This document shows positions 8,585-16,925 of a stretch of 64,000 nt of DNA, in pieces (position 1 is the first letter of the stretch; each line of letters opens with the position of its first letter). The stretch lies in contig NZ_CBFHZO010000063.1 of assembly GCF_965660375.1 (NCBI RefSeq), positions 11,838 through 75,837 on the forward strand. The letters are read 5' to 3'. The position numbers and the translations under genes were made by a program. This DNA is from Congregibacter sp965660375 (GTDB taxonomy: Bacteria; Pseudomonadota; Gammaproteobacteria; Pseudomonadales; Halieaceae). The notes beneath the pieces are model-generated. The model saw only the letters and a program-made list of their open reading frames with translations, made no database searches and was not told the DNA's origin.

Positions 8585-10396
8585 TTACCCGCGGGAGGCG
8601 CGCTTGCGCTCGTGCTCCAGCAGCAGCTTCTTGCGCAGACGAATGCTGTCGGGCGTTACCTCTACCAGTTCATCGTCTTCGATAAACTCCAGGGCCTGCT
8701 CCAGGGTATGTCTCGTCGGTGGCGTCAGTACCAGCGCCTCATCGGTGCCCGAGGCCCGTACATTGGTGAGCTGTTTGGCCTTGGTGGGGTTGACCGTGAG
8801 GTCATTGCCTCGGCTGTGCAGCCCGATAATCTGCCCTTCATAAACGTCAATGTTGGGATCCACAAACAAACGACCACGATCCTGGAGATTGAAGAGGCCG
8901 TAGGCAAGGGTCTTTCCCTTCACCATGGAAACCAGCACACCGTTGTTCCGGTGACTGATGGGGGCGTCTTTCACAGGGCCGTAATGATCAAAAATGTGGG
9001 TGAGCGTGCCACTGCCCGAGGTGAGCGTGAGAAAGAGCGAACGAAACCCGATTAGACCCCGCGCCGGCACAATAAACTCCAGTCGCGTCCAGCCCTTGCC
9101 GTCAGGGCTCATGTTTTTTAGCTCGGCACGGCGGGCGCCCAGCTCTTCCATGAGCGCCCCCTGATGCTGGTCTTCACAGTCGATAACCAGCTCCTCGAAG
9201 GGCTCGTGAATCTCACCATCCACCTCCTTGCGGATAACTTCCGGACGGGACACACCCAGTTCGAAACCCTCGCGGCGCATGGTTTCGATGAGCACTGACA
9301 GGTGCAGCTCACCACGGCCGGAGACCTTGAACTTGTCCGGGGTATCGCCAGGCTCCACGCGCAGGGCAACGTTGTGAATGAGCTCCCGCTCCAGGCGCTC
9401 GGCGATATTCCGGGAGGTGACGTACTTGCCTTCCTTGCCGGCAAAGGGGGAGTCATTGACCTGGAACGTCATGCTCACCGTGGGCTCATCAACGCTCAGA
9501 GGCGGCAGGGCATCGGGGCTTGCAGGGTCGCAGAGCGTGTCAGAAATGTTCAGCTCTTCAATGCCTGTTACGCAAACAATGTCACCGGCTGAGGCCTCCG
9601 TCGTGTCAACACGCTCCAGGCCCATATAGCCCATGACCTTGAGGACCCTTCCATTGCGCTTGCCACCTTCGCGATCAATGACTGCAACCTGGGTATTGGG
9701 TCGCAAAACGCCGCGGGTAATGCGGCCCACGCCGATCACACCTACATAGCTGTTGTAATCCAGGGCGCTCACTTGCAGCTGAAGCGGGCCATCAACGTCA
9801 ACGTCCGGGGCTGGCACGTGCTCCAGGATCGTTTCGAAGAGCGGCGTCATATCTGTCGCCATGTCTTCGTGATCAAGGCCCGCAATCCCCTCAAGGGCTG
9901 ACGCGTAGATAATGGGGAAATCCAGCTGCTCTTCGCTCGCACCCAGAGCATCAAAGAGATCAAACACCTGATCTACCACCCAGTCAGGTCGCGCACCGGG
10001 ACGGTCTACCTTGTTGATCACCACGATGGGCTGCAGACCCTGGGCAAAGGCCTTTGAGGTTACAAAGCGCGTTTGGGGCATGGGGCCGTCGACCGCATCC
10101 ACCAGCAGGAGCACCGAATCGACCATGGAAAGTACACGTTCCACTTCGCCACCAAAATCCGCGTGTCCCGGGGTGTCTACAATGTTGATGCGGTGATCGC
10201 CGTAGGTAATGGCCGTGTTCTTCGCCAGGATAGTGATACCGCGTTCCCGCTCCTGATCGTTGGAGTCCATGATGCGCTCCGAGTCCGCGTTGCGACGGTC
10301 AAGGGTGCCGGATTGCCGCAAAAGGCAGTCGACCAGGGTGGTTTTGCCATGGTCTACGTGGGCGATAATGGCGATGTTGCGGAGTTTCTCGATCAC
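8585..10396 (-). CDS. typA: translational GTPase TypA/BipA
   Basis: 603 residues, full length. The G1 loop is AHVDHGKTTL near residues 13-22, G2 lies in RGITILAKN, G3 is DTPGHADFGG and G4 is NKVDR. EF-G-like domains II, III and V follow, and the family-specific C-terminal domain includes GLIGFRSLFLTLT and ALEFIEDDELVEVTP. TypA binds the ribosome and assists 50S assembly and stress or low-temperature growth. It is divergent from glnA, the arrangement found in Pseudomonas and enteric bacteria. Confidence 0.97.
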   Translation of the reverse strand: MIEKLRNIAIIAHVDHGKTTLVDCLLRQSGTLDRRNADSERIMDSNDQERERGITILAKNTAITYGDHRINIVDTPGHADFGGEVERVLSMVDSVLLLVDAVDGPMPQTRFVTSKAFAQGLQPIVVINKVDRPGARPDWVVDQVFDLFDALGASEEQLDFPIIYASALEGIAGLDHEDMATDMTPLFETILEHVPAPDVDVDGPLQLQVSALDYNSYVGVIGVGRITRGVLRPNTQVAVIDREGGKRNGRVLKVMGYMGLERVDTTEASAGDIVCVTGIEELNISDTLCDPASPDALPPLSVDEPTVSMTFQVNDSPFAGKEGKYVTSRNIAERLERELIHNVALRVEPGDTPDKFKVSGRGELHLSVLIETMRREGFELGVSRPEVIRKEVDGEIHEPFEELVIDCEDQHQGALMEELGARRAELKNMSPDGKGWTRLEFIVPARGLIGFRSLFLTLTSGSGTLTHIFDHYGPVKDAPISHRNNGVLVSMVKGKTLAYGLFNLQDRGRLFVDPNIDVYEGQIIGLHSRGNDLTVNPTKAKQLTNVRASGTDEALVLTPPTRHTLEQALEFIEDDELVEVTPDSIRLRKKLLLEHERKRASRG

Positions 10397-10551
10397 AGCG
10401 ATAGTCCGGCCCCGGCGCAGTCAGCGGTATCCGGCAGCTCTTTGAAAGAATTGGGGGGCTAAAAACGGCGCGATTATAGCCGCGGAATGACAGCCTGCAC
10501 AGCGCAGTTAGGTGGCACAATGCACACCCGCGGCAATGCATGAACAATTTT

Positions 10552-10568
10552 TGCACTGCTTTGGCGCA
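10552..10568 (+). promoter_or_regulatory. NtrC (NRI) binding site 1 of glnA
   Basis: The sequence TGCACTGCTTTGGCGCA is a 17-bp imperfect dyad. It fits the NtrC consensus TGCAC(C)-N5-(G)GTGCA with one mismatch per arm. Its centre is 21 bp (two helical turns) from site 2, the spacing used for cooperative NtrC binding. It lies roughly 125 bp upstream of the predicted start point. Confidence 0.75.
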
Positions 10569-10572
10569 TATC

Positions 10573-10589
10573 TGCACCAATGGGGCGCA
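10573..10589 (+). promoter_or_regulatory. NtrC (NRI) binding site 2 of glnA
   Basis: TGCACCAATGGGGCGCA matches the NtrC consensus with a single mismatch, in the right arm. It sits 5 bp after site 1 and about 100 bp upstream of the predicted sigma-54 transcription start, the usual enhancer distance. Confidence 0.8.
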
Positions 10590-10660
10590 GATAGTTAAGC
10601 GGCCTGCTCCGACACATGCAAAAGTCTATCCATATCAATTGCTTGGAAACGGAGTCGCTG

Positions 10661-10676
10661 TGGCACAGGACTTGCT
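10661..10676 (+). promoter_or_regulatory. sigma-54 promoter of glnA
   Basis: TGGCACAGGACTTGCT has the invariant GG (10662-10663) and GC (10674-10675) separated by exactly 10 bp, matching the TGGCAC-N5-TTGCW consensus fully. Transcription would start near 10687, giving a leader of about 85 nt before the glnA ATG. Confidence 0.87.
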
Positions 10677-10771
10677 ATTTCCTAATGCACTTTTACTGTT
10701 AAGGTGCATGCCTCCGGCGACTCTGTGTCCCGGCGTGACCAGCACCCATTTTCCCCACTGGAGGACCCATA

Positions 10772-12178
10772 ATGTCAGAGAAGACTCTGAACCTGATCAA
10801 AGAAAGCGAAGCCGGCTGGGTAGACCTGCGCTTCACGGATACCCGCGGAAAAGAGCAGCACGTCTCCATTCCGTCCAGCGAAGTCGACGAAGACTTTTTT
10901 GATGGCGGCAAGATGTTTGATGGCTCCTCTATCGCAGGCTGGAAAGGCATCAATGAGTCCGACATGATCCTTATGCCAGACGACGACAGCAGCGTGCTGG
11001 ATCCCTTTACGGACGACACCACCGTCATTCTGCGCTGCGACATTGTTGAGCCCATGACAATGCAGGGTTACGAGCGCGATCCTCGCTCCGTGGCGCACCG
11101 CGCCGAGGAGTACCTCAAGTCCACGGGTATCGGCGACACCGCCTATTTTGGCCCTGAGCCCGAGTTTTTTGTATTTGACGATGTAAAGTGGCATGCGGAC
11201 ATGTCCGGCGCCGGCTACTCCATCAATTCAGAGGAAGCCGCCTGGGCATCCAACCACAGTTTTGACGACGGCAACATCGGTCACCGCCCCGGCGTGAAAG
11301 GCGGCTACTTCCCCGTACCGCCCGTTGACTCCCTCCATGATATTCGTGCCGCCATGTGTGCGGCGATGGAGCAAATGGGTCTTCCCATTGAGGTTCATCA
11401 CCATGAAGTGGGTACCGCCGGTCAGTGTGAGATTGGTGTGAAGTTCAACACCCTGATCCAGAAGGCCGACGAAGTGCAGATCCTCAAGTACTGCGTGCAC
11501 AACGTGGCTCACGCCTACGGCAAGACAGCGACCTTTATGCCCAAGCCCCTCGTAGGCGATAACGGCTCCGGCATGCACGTCCACCAGTCCATCAGCAAAG
11601 ACGGCGAGAACGTCTTCGCGGGTGACGGTTACGCGGGACTGTCTGAGACAGCGCTTTATTATATTGGCGGCATCATCAAGCACGCCCGCGCCCTCAATGC
11701 CTTCACCAACGCGTCAACCAATAGCTACAAGCGCCTGGTGCCGGGTTTTGAAGCACCGGTGATGCTGGCCTACTCTGCGCGCAACCGCTCAGCGTCGATC
11801 CGTATCCCCTACGAGCCCAGCCCCAAGGGCAAGCGTGTAGAGGTTCGCTTCCCCGACCCCACCGCCAATCCTTACCTGGCTTTTGCCGCCATGCTGATGG
11901 CTGGCCTGGATGGCATCCAGAACAAGATCCACCCCGGCGATGCCGCAGACAAGGATCTCTACGACCTGCCCCCGGAAGAAGGCAAAGCCATCCCCACCGT
12001 TGCATCCAGCCTGAGCATGGCCATGGAAGCACTGGACGCGGATCGCGATTTCCTCACAGCAGGCGGCGTATTTACCGATGACATGATCGACGGCTATATC
12101 GCTCTCAAGGCTGAAGAGATCGAAACCCTCGATATGACCACGCACCCTGTGGAATTCGATATGTACTATTCCGTTTAA
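10772..12178 (+). CDS. glnA: glutamine synthetase, type I (GSI-beta)
   Basis: 468 residues, the same length as E. coli GlnA. It contains the DGSSIAGW signature, the metal-site strand GPEPEFFVFDDV, the ATP-binding KPLVGDNGSGMHVHQS and the C-terminal RIPYEPSPKGKRVEVRFPD. Tyr397 in KDLYDLPP is the adenylylation target at the same residue number as in E. coli, so GlnE control is expected. It condenses NH3 and glutamate to glutamine. Transcription is predicted to be NtrC/sigma-54 dependent from the sites upstream, with a rho-independent terminator directly behind. Confidence 0.98.
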   Translation: MSEKTLNLIKESEAGWVDLRFTDTRGKEQHVSIPSSEVDEDFFDGGKMFDGSSIAGWKGINESDMILMPDDDSSVLDPFTDDTTVILRCDIVEPMTMQGYERDPRSVAHRAEEYLKSTGIGDTAYFGPEPEFFVFDDVKWHADMSGAGYSINSEEAAWASNHSFDDGNIGHRPGVKGGYFPVPPVDSLHDIRAAMCAAMEQMGLPIEVHHHEVGTAGQCEIGVKFNTLIQKADEVQILKYCVHNVAHAYGKTATFMPKPLVGDNGSGMHVHQSISKDGENVFAGDGYAGLSETALYYIGGIIKHARALNAFTNASTNSYKRLVPGFEAPVMLAYSARNRSASIRIPYEPSPKGKRVEVRFPDPTANPYLAFAAMLMAGLDGIQNKIHPGDAADKDLYDLPPEEGKAIPTVASSLSMAMEALDADRDFLTAGGVFTDDMIDGYIALKAEEIETLDMTTHPVEFDMYYSV

Positions 12179-12202
12179 GCAGTCTTTAAAAGCAAGCCCG
12201 AG

Positions 12203-12229
12203 GCCCGCTGTGACAGCGGGCTTTTTTTT
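12203..12229 (+). terminator. rho-independent terminator after glnA
   Basis: A perfect 8-bp stem GCCCGCTG / CAGCGGGC with loop TGA is followed by eight T residues (12222-12229). It starts 25 nt after the glnA stop and separates glnA from the DUF4124 gene. Confidence 0.92.
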
Positions 12230-12274
12230 GCCCGACGATCTGCTAACTTAGCTTTGAGTCTCGGGAGAACTGCG

Positions 12275-12862
12275 ATGATCCGTTTTCAAAAAACGCCCCT
12301 GTTTGCAAAAGCGCTTGCAGTGTCTGTTGCCGTGGCCCTTGTGGCCATCACGCCCGTCAGTTTCGCCTGGGGACAGGTATACAAAGTAACCGACGCTGAA
12401 AACGGCGTGGTCTTTACAGACAGCCCCCAGACCATGGACACCACCCAGGATCAGAGCGTCGAGAAGGTCGAGCTGAAAGAGATCAACACCGCCGCACCAG
12501 TGGAAGTAGCGCCACCGGCACCTGCAAGTGCAGACACCGACGAGGAGTCCCGGGAAGCCGCCGCGGAACCCACCGTCACCATTGCATCCCCCGCCGACGA
12601 GAGCACCATCGCCATGGGACCGGGCAACTTTTCGGTGAGCGCGACAGCGACCCCCGCATTATCCCGCGGAGAAAGACTGGTGCTGCTCATCGATGGAAGC
12701 CCCCTGGGAGAGCCCCAGTCTTCCGCAGGCTGGTTTGTGGAGGGTGCGCTACGCGGCCCCCATGACCTGGTGGTGCAAAGAACGACGTCCCGAGGAACAG
12801 TCATCGCGACCTCTGAATCCGTGCGAATCTATGTGCTGCGCCCCTCAATTATCGGCCGCTGA
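12275..12862 (+). CDS. DUF4124-domain exported protein
   Basis: 195 residues from ATG 12275, preferred over the ATG at 12254 because CGGGAG lies 8 nt before it. A signal peptide (about 1-33, ending near VSFAWGQ) precedes the DUF4124 strand pattern VYKVTDAENGVVFTDSP. A low-complexity Ala/Pro/Glu linker leads to a C-terminal beta-rich Ig-like domain (about 100-190, beginning VTIASPADESTIAMG). A DUF4124 gene between glnA and ntrB is a recurring arrangement in Pseudomonas relatives. Function is unknown. It is predicted periplasmic. Confidence 0.8.
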   Translation: MIRFQKTPLFAKALAVSVAVALVAITPVSFAWGQVYKVTDAENGVVFTDSPQTMDTTQDQSVEKVELKEINTAAPVEVAPPAPASADTDEESREAAAEPTVTIASPADESTIAMGPGNFSVSATATPALSRGERLVLLIDGSPLGEPQSSAGWFVEGALRGPHDLVVQRTTSRGTVIATSESVRIYVLRPSIIGR

Positions 12863-12879
12863 GCGACCCCTTTTCGAGG

Positions 12880-12896
12880 CGCACCGACTTGGTGCG
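12880..12896. promoter_or_regulatory. NtrC-like dyad upstream of ntrB
   Basis: CGCACCGACTTGGTGCG is a 17-bp dyad with perfectly complementary arms, differing from the NtrC consensus only in the outermost T/A of each arm. The symmetry extends one further base pair on each side. There is no T-run after it, so an operator or enhancer is more likely than a terminator. It lies about 150 bp upstream of a sigma-54-like element before ntrB. Confidence 0.6.
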
Positions 12897-13031
12897 CTTG
12901 TCCCTATATGAACACAGTAACACCCGCCGCCCTTGCTGAGCGACCATTCCTTCTTTTGTTTGTGTGTACTCACTTACCCCAAAAGCTAAGCTGAATAGGA
13001 CAGACAGACACCTACTTTAAATCCAGCGACA

Positions 13032-13047
13032 TGGCGCTATTTTTGCT
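13032..13047 (+). promoter_or_regulatory. possible sigma-54 promoter of ntrBC
   Basis: TGGCGCTATTTTTGCT has GG and GC 10 bp apart and matches TGGCAC-N5-TTGCW except A to G at one position. The start point would be near 13058, only about 5 nt before the annotated ntrB ATG at 13063. That implies either an almost leaderless message or use of the ATG at 13093. Confidence 0.45.
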
Positions 13048-13062
13048 TCATTATTAAGCACA

Positions 13063-14139
13063 ATGAGCCAAAGGGTTGCCCCACGGCGCCAGATGCTGCA
13101 ACAGAACATAATCGATAACATCAACAGCGGCATCATCGGTCTGGATGCAGACTATCGCGTGCGCCTGATTAATCCTGCCGCAGAGGCTATCCTGCAACTG
13201 TCCGAGGCGCGCATTCTGGGCGCCATGATCTGCGAGCTCGACACCCATGACGTCCCCTGGCGGGCCACCCTTGACCAGGCGGCAAAGGAGGGAAGAGCCA
13301 TAGTCCGACGGGGGCTCTCTCTGGACACCCGTGACGGCAAGCCGTCTTTCGCCGACATTGTGGTATCTCCCATGCGCGAGGTCTCCCAGCTCGCCTTCCT
13401 CATTGAGATGCAGCCGGTGGACCGCCTGCTGCGCATCAGTCGCGAAGAGAACCTCATGAATGCCCAGGAAACCACGCGCACCGTGGTCCGCGGCCTTGCC
13501 CATGAGATCAAGAACCCTCTGGGCGGGATTCGCGGTGCCGCGCAACTTCTGGAACGGGAGCTGCCCCAGGGCTCGCTGCAGGAATATACAAACATCATCA
13601 TTCAGGAAGCCGACCGCTTGCGGGACCTGGTGGATCGTCTTCTCGGGCCGAGTAAAGCACCCGCGCTGGTAAGCCTGAACATTCACGAGGTTCTCGAACA
13701 TGTTCTCCAACTGGCCGTCGTCGAAGCCGGGGAGCGTCTGGCGGTGCTGCGCGACTATGACCCCAGCCTTCCATCCATAAAAGGCGATCGGGGCCTGCTC
13801 ATACAAGCTATGCTCAATATTGTGGGCAACGCGCTTCAGGCCACAGACAGTCAACCTCAATGCGCCCTTACCCTGCGAAGCCGCTCCCAGCGGCAGTTCA
13901 CTATTGGCGAGCGCCGCCATCGCCTGGTGTGCCAAATAGACATTATCGACAACGGCCCGGGCATACCCGATGCACTCAGGGACACTCTTTTTGTGCCCAT
14001 GGTCAGTGGCCGCGCCGAGGGCACCGGACTGGGCCTTTCGATATCCCAATCAATTATTCACCGGCATGGCGGCCTCCTCAGCTGCGAGAGCCGTCCCGGA
14101 GAAACCTGTTTCACCATCCACCTACCCATGGAAAACTGA
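13063..14139 (+). CDS. glnL: nitrogen regulation sensor histidine kinase NtrB
   Basis: 358 residues, soluble. The N-terminal PAS domain (about 12-120) begins IIDNINSGIIGLDADYRVRLINPAAE. The HisKA phospho-acceptor is His147 in GLAHEIKNPLGGIRGAAQLL. The HATPase domain shows IVGNALQA (N box), DNGPGIP (G1) and GTGLGLSIS (G2). It phosphorylates or dephosphorylates NtrC under PII control. The start is uncertain: ATG 13063 has only a weak AAG upstream, and ATG 13093 would still keep the PAS domain. It ends 1 bp before ntrC. Confidence 0.95.
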   Translation: MSQRVAPRRQMLQQNIIDNINSGIIGLDADYRVRLINPAAEAILQLSEARILGAMICELDTHDVPWRATLDQAAKEGRAIVRRGLSLDTRDGKPSFADIVVSPMREVSQLAFLIEMQPVDRLLRISREENLMNAQETTRTVVRGLAHEIKNPLGGIRGAAQLLERELPQGSLQEYTNIIIQEADRLRDLVDRLLGPSKAPALVSLNIHEVLEHVLQLAVVEAGERLAVLRDYDPSLPSIKGDRGLLIQAMLNIVGNALQATDSQPQCALTLRSRSQRQFTIGERRHRLVCQIDIIDNGPGIPDALRDTLFVPMVSGRAEGTGLGLSISQSIIHRHGGLLSCESRPGETCFTIHLPMEN

Positions 14140-14140
14140 C

Positions 14141-15559
14141 ATGCAAAATTCTGGCTCCGTATGGGTCGTCGACGACGATCAATCCATACGCTGGGTTCTG
14201 GAAAAAGCCCTGACCCAGGCGGATATTGCCCGGGAATGCTTCGCTGATGCGGAGTCTATGCTCCGCCGTATGGAAAACGAGTTACCGGACGTAGTCATCA
14301 GCGACATTCGTATGCCAGGCATAGATGGTTTCGAGCTGTTACAGAAAATTCGTGAGAAACATCCCGATCTTCCCGTGATCATCACCACCGCCCATTCAGA
14401 CCTGGACAGTGCCGTCGCCTCTTATCAGCAGGGCGCTTTTGAATATTTGCCCAAGCCCTTCGATATTGATGAAGTGGTCGCCGTCGCCGAGCGGGCGTTA
14501 GCGCAGGCGCGGGAGCGTGGCCGTGCAAAACCCAAAAACGTGAGCAGTGCCATGCCCACTCCGGAAATCATTGGTGAAGCGCCGGCGATGCAGGAGGTAT
14601 TCCGGGCCATAGGTCGTCTGGCGCATAGCAACATCACCGTACTGATCAATGGCGAGTCCGGCACAGGCAAGGAGCTGGTGGCCCACGCACTCCATCGTCA
14701 CAGTCCACGAGCCGATGCGCCCTTCATCGCCCTTAATATGGCGGCCATTCCCCGGGACCTTATGGAATCAGAGCTTTTTGGTCACGAAAAAGGTGCCTTT
14801 ACCGGGGCCAATGCCCGCCGTGAAGGTCGTTTTGAGCAGGCCAACGGAGGTACGCTGTTTCTCGACGAGATCGGCGACATGCCTGCGGAGACACAGACAC
14901 GGCTTCTTCGCGTCCTTGCAGACGGAGAGTTTTACCGCGTCGGCGGCCATACCTCCCAACGCACCGATGTGCGAATCATTGCGGCAACGCACCAGGACCT
15001 CGAAGGGTTAGTGCGCAAGGGCGATTTCCGCGAGGACCTTTTCCACCGCCTGAATGTTATCCGCATTCATATTCCCAAGCTCTCCGAACGCCGGGAGGAC
15101 ATCCCGCGCCTTATGGAGTTTTTCTTTGACAAAGCGGCGACGGAACTCGGTGGCGAACCCAAAATTCTGCTGCCGGAGACCGAGCAGTTTCTCTGCTCCC
15201 TCCACTGGCCCGGCAATGTGCGACAGTTGGAAAACACCTGCCGCTGGCTGACGGTGATGGCCTCGGGACGGGAAATTCATCTCTCTGACCTACCGCCGGA
15301 ACTGGGCCGCGACAGCGAAGAAACGGCTGGAGAGCAGGATCTGCAATGGCAGGAGTTACTCTGCCAGTGGGCGCGCACAGAGCTGGTCAGTGGCAAGCAG
15401 GACATTCTCCGCGAAGCGATTCCCGCGTTTGAGAAAGCCCTCATTGAGGTAGCCCTGGCTCACACCCGGGGCCGCAAGCGCGATGCCGCAGAGTTGCTGG
15501 GCTGGGGCAGAAACACCCTGACACGAAAAATGAAAGAACTGGAAAGTGGTGACGCCTAG
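14141..15559 (+). CDS. glnG: nitrogen regulation response regulator NtrC (NRI)
   Basis: 472 residues from ATG 14141, 1 bp after the ntrB stop. A longer in-frame start at 13970 lies inside ntrB and is rejected. The receiver domain runs 6-118 with phospho-acceptor Asp55 (VVISDIRMPG) and Lys105. The AAA+ domain has Walker A GESGTGKE at 171-178 and the sigma-54 contact loop GAFTGA at 218-223. The Fis-type HTH at the C-terminus includes RKRDAAELLGWGRNTLTRKM. It activates sigma-54 promoters such as that of glnA. Confidence 0.97.
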   Translation: MQNSGSVWVVDDDQSIRWVLEKALTQADIARECFADAESMLRRMENELPDVVISDIRMPGIDGFELLQKIREKHPDLPVIITTAHSDLDSAVASYQQGAFEYLPKPFDIDEVVAVAERALAQARERGRAKPKNVSSAMPTPEIIGEAPAMQEVFRAIGRLAHSNITVLINGESGTGKELVAHALHRHSPRADAPFIALNMAAIPRDLMESELFGHEKGAFTGANARREGRFEQANGGTLFLDEIGDMPAETQTRLLRVLADGEFYRVGGHTSQRTDVRIIAATHQDLEGLVRKGDFREDLFHRLNVIRIHIPKLSERREDIPRLMEFFFDKAATELGGEPKILLPETEQFLCSLHWPGNVRQLENTCRWLTVMASGREIHLSDLPPELGRDSEETAGEQDLQWQELLCQWARTELVSGKQDILREAIPAFEKALIEVALAHTRGRKRDAAELLGWGRNTLTRKMKELESGDA

Positions 15560-16024
15560 ATGCTCCATGTCGCCCTCTACGAGCCCGAGATTCCCCCGAA
15601 CACCGGGAACATCATGCGCCTCTGTGCCAATACAGGCTGCCCCCTGCATCTCATCAAGCCCCTGGGATTTTCCCTGGAGGACAAACAGCTGCGCCGCGCC
15701 GGCCTTGATTACCGTGAATTTGCGCAGGTAAAAACCCACGATAGTCTTGATGCTCTGGTACGCAGTCTCAACAAGCCGCGTGTCTGGACCCTGAGCACCC
15801 GGGGAACCCGAAATTACACGGAGGCAAACTTTCAGGAAGGAGATGTGCTGCTATTCGGGCCGGAAACACGGGGGCTGCCCGAAACGGTCCTCGATGAACT
15901 GGGAGTGCACCGCTGTCTTCGTGTCCCCATGTATCCCGACAGCAGAAGTCTGAACCTGAGTAACGCCGCGGCGCTGGTGCTCTACGAGGGTCTGCGTCAA
16001 CAGGGCTTCCCGGGCATGGCCTGA
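15560..16024 (+). CDS. trmL: tRNA (cytidine/uridine-34 2'-O)-methyltransferase
   Basis: 154 residues, directly abutting the ntrC stop (TAG-ATG). SPOUT fold motifs are visible: YEPEIPPNTGNIMRLCANTG at the N-terminus, LLFGPETRGLPE, and the knot segment RVPMYPDSRSLNLSNAAALVLYE. It methylates the wobble ribose of tRNA-Leu isoacceptors. Position after ntrC is conserved in Pseudomonas relatives, where it is co-transcribed. Confidence 0.95.
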   Translation: MLHVALYEPEIPPNTGNIMRLCANTGCPLHLIKPLGFSLEDKQLRRAGLDYREFAQVKTHDSLDALVRSLNKPRVWTLSTRGTRNYTEANFQEGDVLLFGPETRGLPETVLDELGVHRCLRVPMYPDSRSLNLSNAAALVLYEGLRQQGFPGMA

Positions 16025-16059
16025 GGCCCGCACGGGAAGCCAGTTGAAGCTGAGTTGAG

Positions 16060-16093
16060 CCGCTTAGAAGCGGTAAGAGCCGGTTTGGACCGG
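16060..16093. other. two tandem short hairpins between trmL and secB
   Basis: Two 14-bp hairpins lie 6 nt apart: CCGCTTAGAAGCGG (16060-16073) and CCGGTTTGGACCGG (16080-16093), each in a similar AAGA-type context. They sit in the 79-bp gap between convergent trmL and secB and could act as a transcription barrier for both. Neither has a T-run. Confidence 0.4.
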
Positions 16094-16103
16094 CAAGAAC
16101 CGC

Positions 16104-16598
16104 TTAGTGAGTCGCGGGCTCCTCTGCAGCGGCCTGCTGCTGGGCCTGCTGTGCAAGTGCCTGCTCAAAGAGCGCGTCAAAGCTTACCGGTGACAGCATG
16201 AGTGCGGGGAATCCGCCCTTTACTACCAGATTGTCGATAGTCTCCCGAGCGTAGGGAAACAGGATATTCGGCGCTGCAGTGCCCAGCACGCGACGGAGCT
16301 GATCGGGTTCAAACCCGGTGATGAAGAAAATACCGGCCTGCTGCACTTCCACCAGAAACGCCGTGTCTTCTTCCATCTTTGAGGTTACGGTGATGGTGAG
16401 CACAACCTCAAAGTTGCCCTCCTCATCAATGGCATTGCTGCGTGTGTTCAGGTCGACGTTGACCTTGGGCTGCCACTGCTTCTTGAAGATTTCTGGCGTG
16501 GCCGGCGACTCAAAGGACAAGTCCTTGTTGTAGATGCGCTGCAATACAAACTGCTGCTGTGCCGGTTCCTGGGTTCCTGCTGCCTGTTCTTCAGCCAT
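16104..16598 (-). CDS. secB: protein-export chaperone SecB
   Basis: 164 residues from the ATG at 16598 (MAEEQAAG), preferred because AGGAG precedes it at a good distance. The longer frame to 16682 overlaps the upstream spacer. Signature stretches are FVLQRIYNKDLSFESPATP, TSKMEEDTAFLVEVQQAGIF and LFPYARETIDNLVVKGGFP with the terminal SPVSFDALFEQAL. The C-terminal tail is Gln/Ala-rich. It is a cytoplasmic tetramer that holds preproteins unfolded and passes them to SecA. It is distal gene of the rhodanese-grxC-secB operon. Confidence 0.97.
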   Translation of the reverse strand: MAEEQAAGTQEPAQQQFVLQRIYNKDLSFESPATPEIFKKQWQPKVNVDLNTRSNAIDEEGNFEVVLTITVTSKMEEDTAFLVEVQQAGIFFITGFEPDQLRRVLGTAAPNILFPYARETIDNLVVKGGFPALMLSPVSFDALFEQALAQQAQQQAAAEEPATH

Positions 16599-16647
16599 TG
16601 CTGATACTCCTATAGAGAAAATAAACGTCGGTAAAAATAGTGTTGTT

Positions 16648-16917
16648 CTAGCTCTGCGGTCCGCCACTGAGGAGGCCATCAAGAAGCCCCCGCTGCTCCA
16701 GGGCCGCTAAATCTGTGTAGCCACCCACGTGGCTCTCGCCAATCCAGATCTGCGGCACTGTCCGCTGACCGGCAAGCTGGGTCATTTTTTTCCTAAGCGC
16801 CGAGTCGCCGTCGACGGGAATATCCTCATAGGACACCCCCTTGGCATCAAGGAGGCGTTTGGCCGCAACGCAGTAGGGGCAGAAGCGGGTGCTGTACATG
16901 GTGACTTTGCTTGTCAT
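16648..16917 (-). CDS. grxC: glutaredoxin 3
   Basis: 89 residues from ATG 16917 (MTSKVTMYSTRF). The redox motif is Cys13-Pro-Tyr-Cys16, and the GSH-binding features TVPQIWIGESHVGGYTDL are intact. It reduces disulfides and glutathionylated proteins with glutathione. Gene order rhodanese-grxC-secB is the same as E. coli yibN-grxC-secB. The longer frame to 16962 overlaps the rhodanese gene and has no ribosome site. Confidence 0.96.
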   Translation of the reverse strand: MTSKVTMYSTRFCPYCVAAKRLLDAKGVSYEDIPVDGDSALRKKMTQLAGQRTVPQIWIGESHVGGYTDLAALEQRGLLDGLLSGGPQS

Positions 16918-16925
16918 AGCGGGGA

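Larger units (their letters stand above)
10397..10771. promoter_or_regulatory. typA-glnA divergent control region
   Basis: This 375-bp stretch has no gene. Reading toward glnA it holds two 17-bp NtrC-type dyads (10552-10568 and 10573-10589) and a sigma-54 -24/-12 element (10661-10676), each listed separately. The typA-proximal part (10397-10540) is not obviously structured. A glnA ribosome site, GGAGG, lies near 10759, about 8 nt before the ATG. Confidence 0.8.

Noticed and set aside
12879..12897. Dyad after the DUF4124 gene as a rho-independent terminator
   Set aside because: No T-run follows on either strand, and the arms match the NtrC consensus with the right 5-bp spacer, so an operator fits better.
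13970..14140. 57-codon N-terminal extension of ntrC
   Set aside because: It lies inside ntrB in another frame. ATG 14141 directly after the ntrB stop gives a normal NtrC N-terminus.
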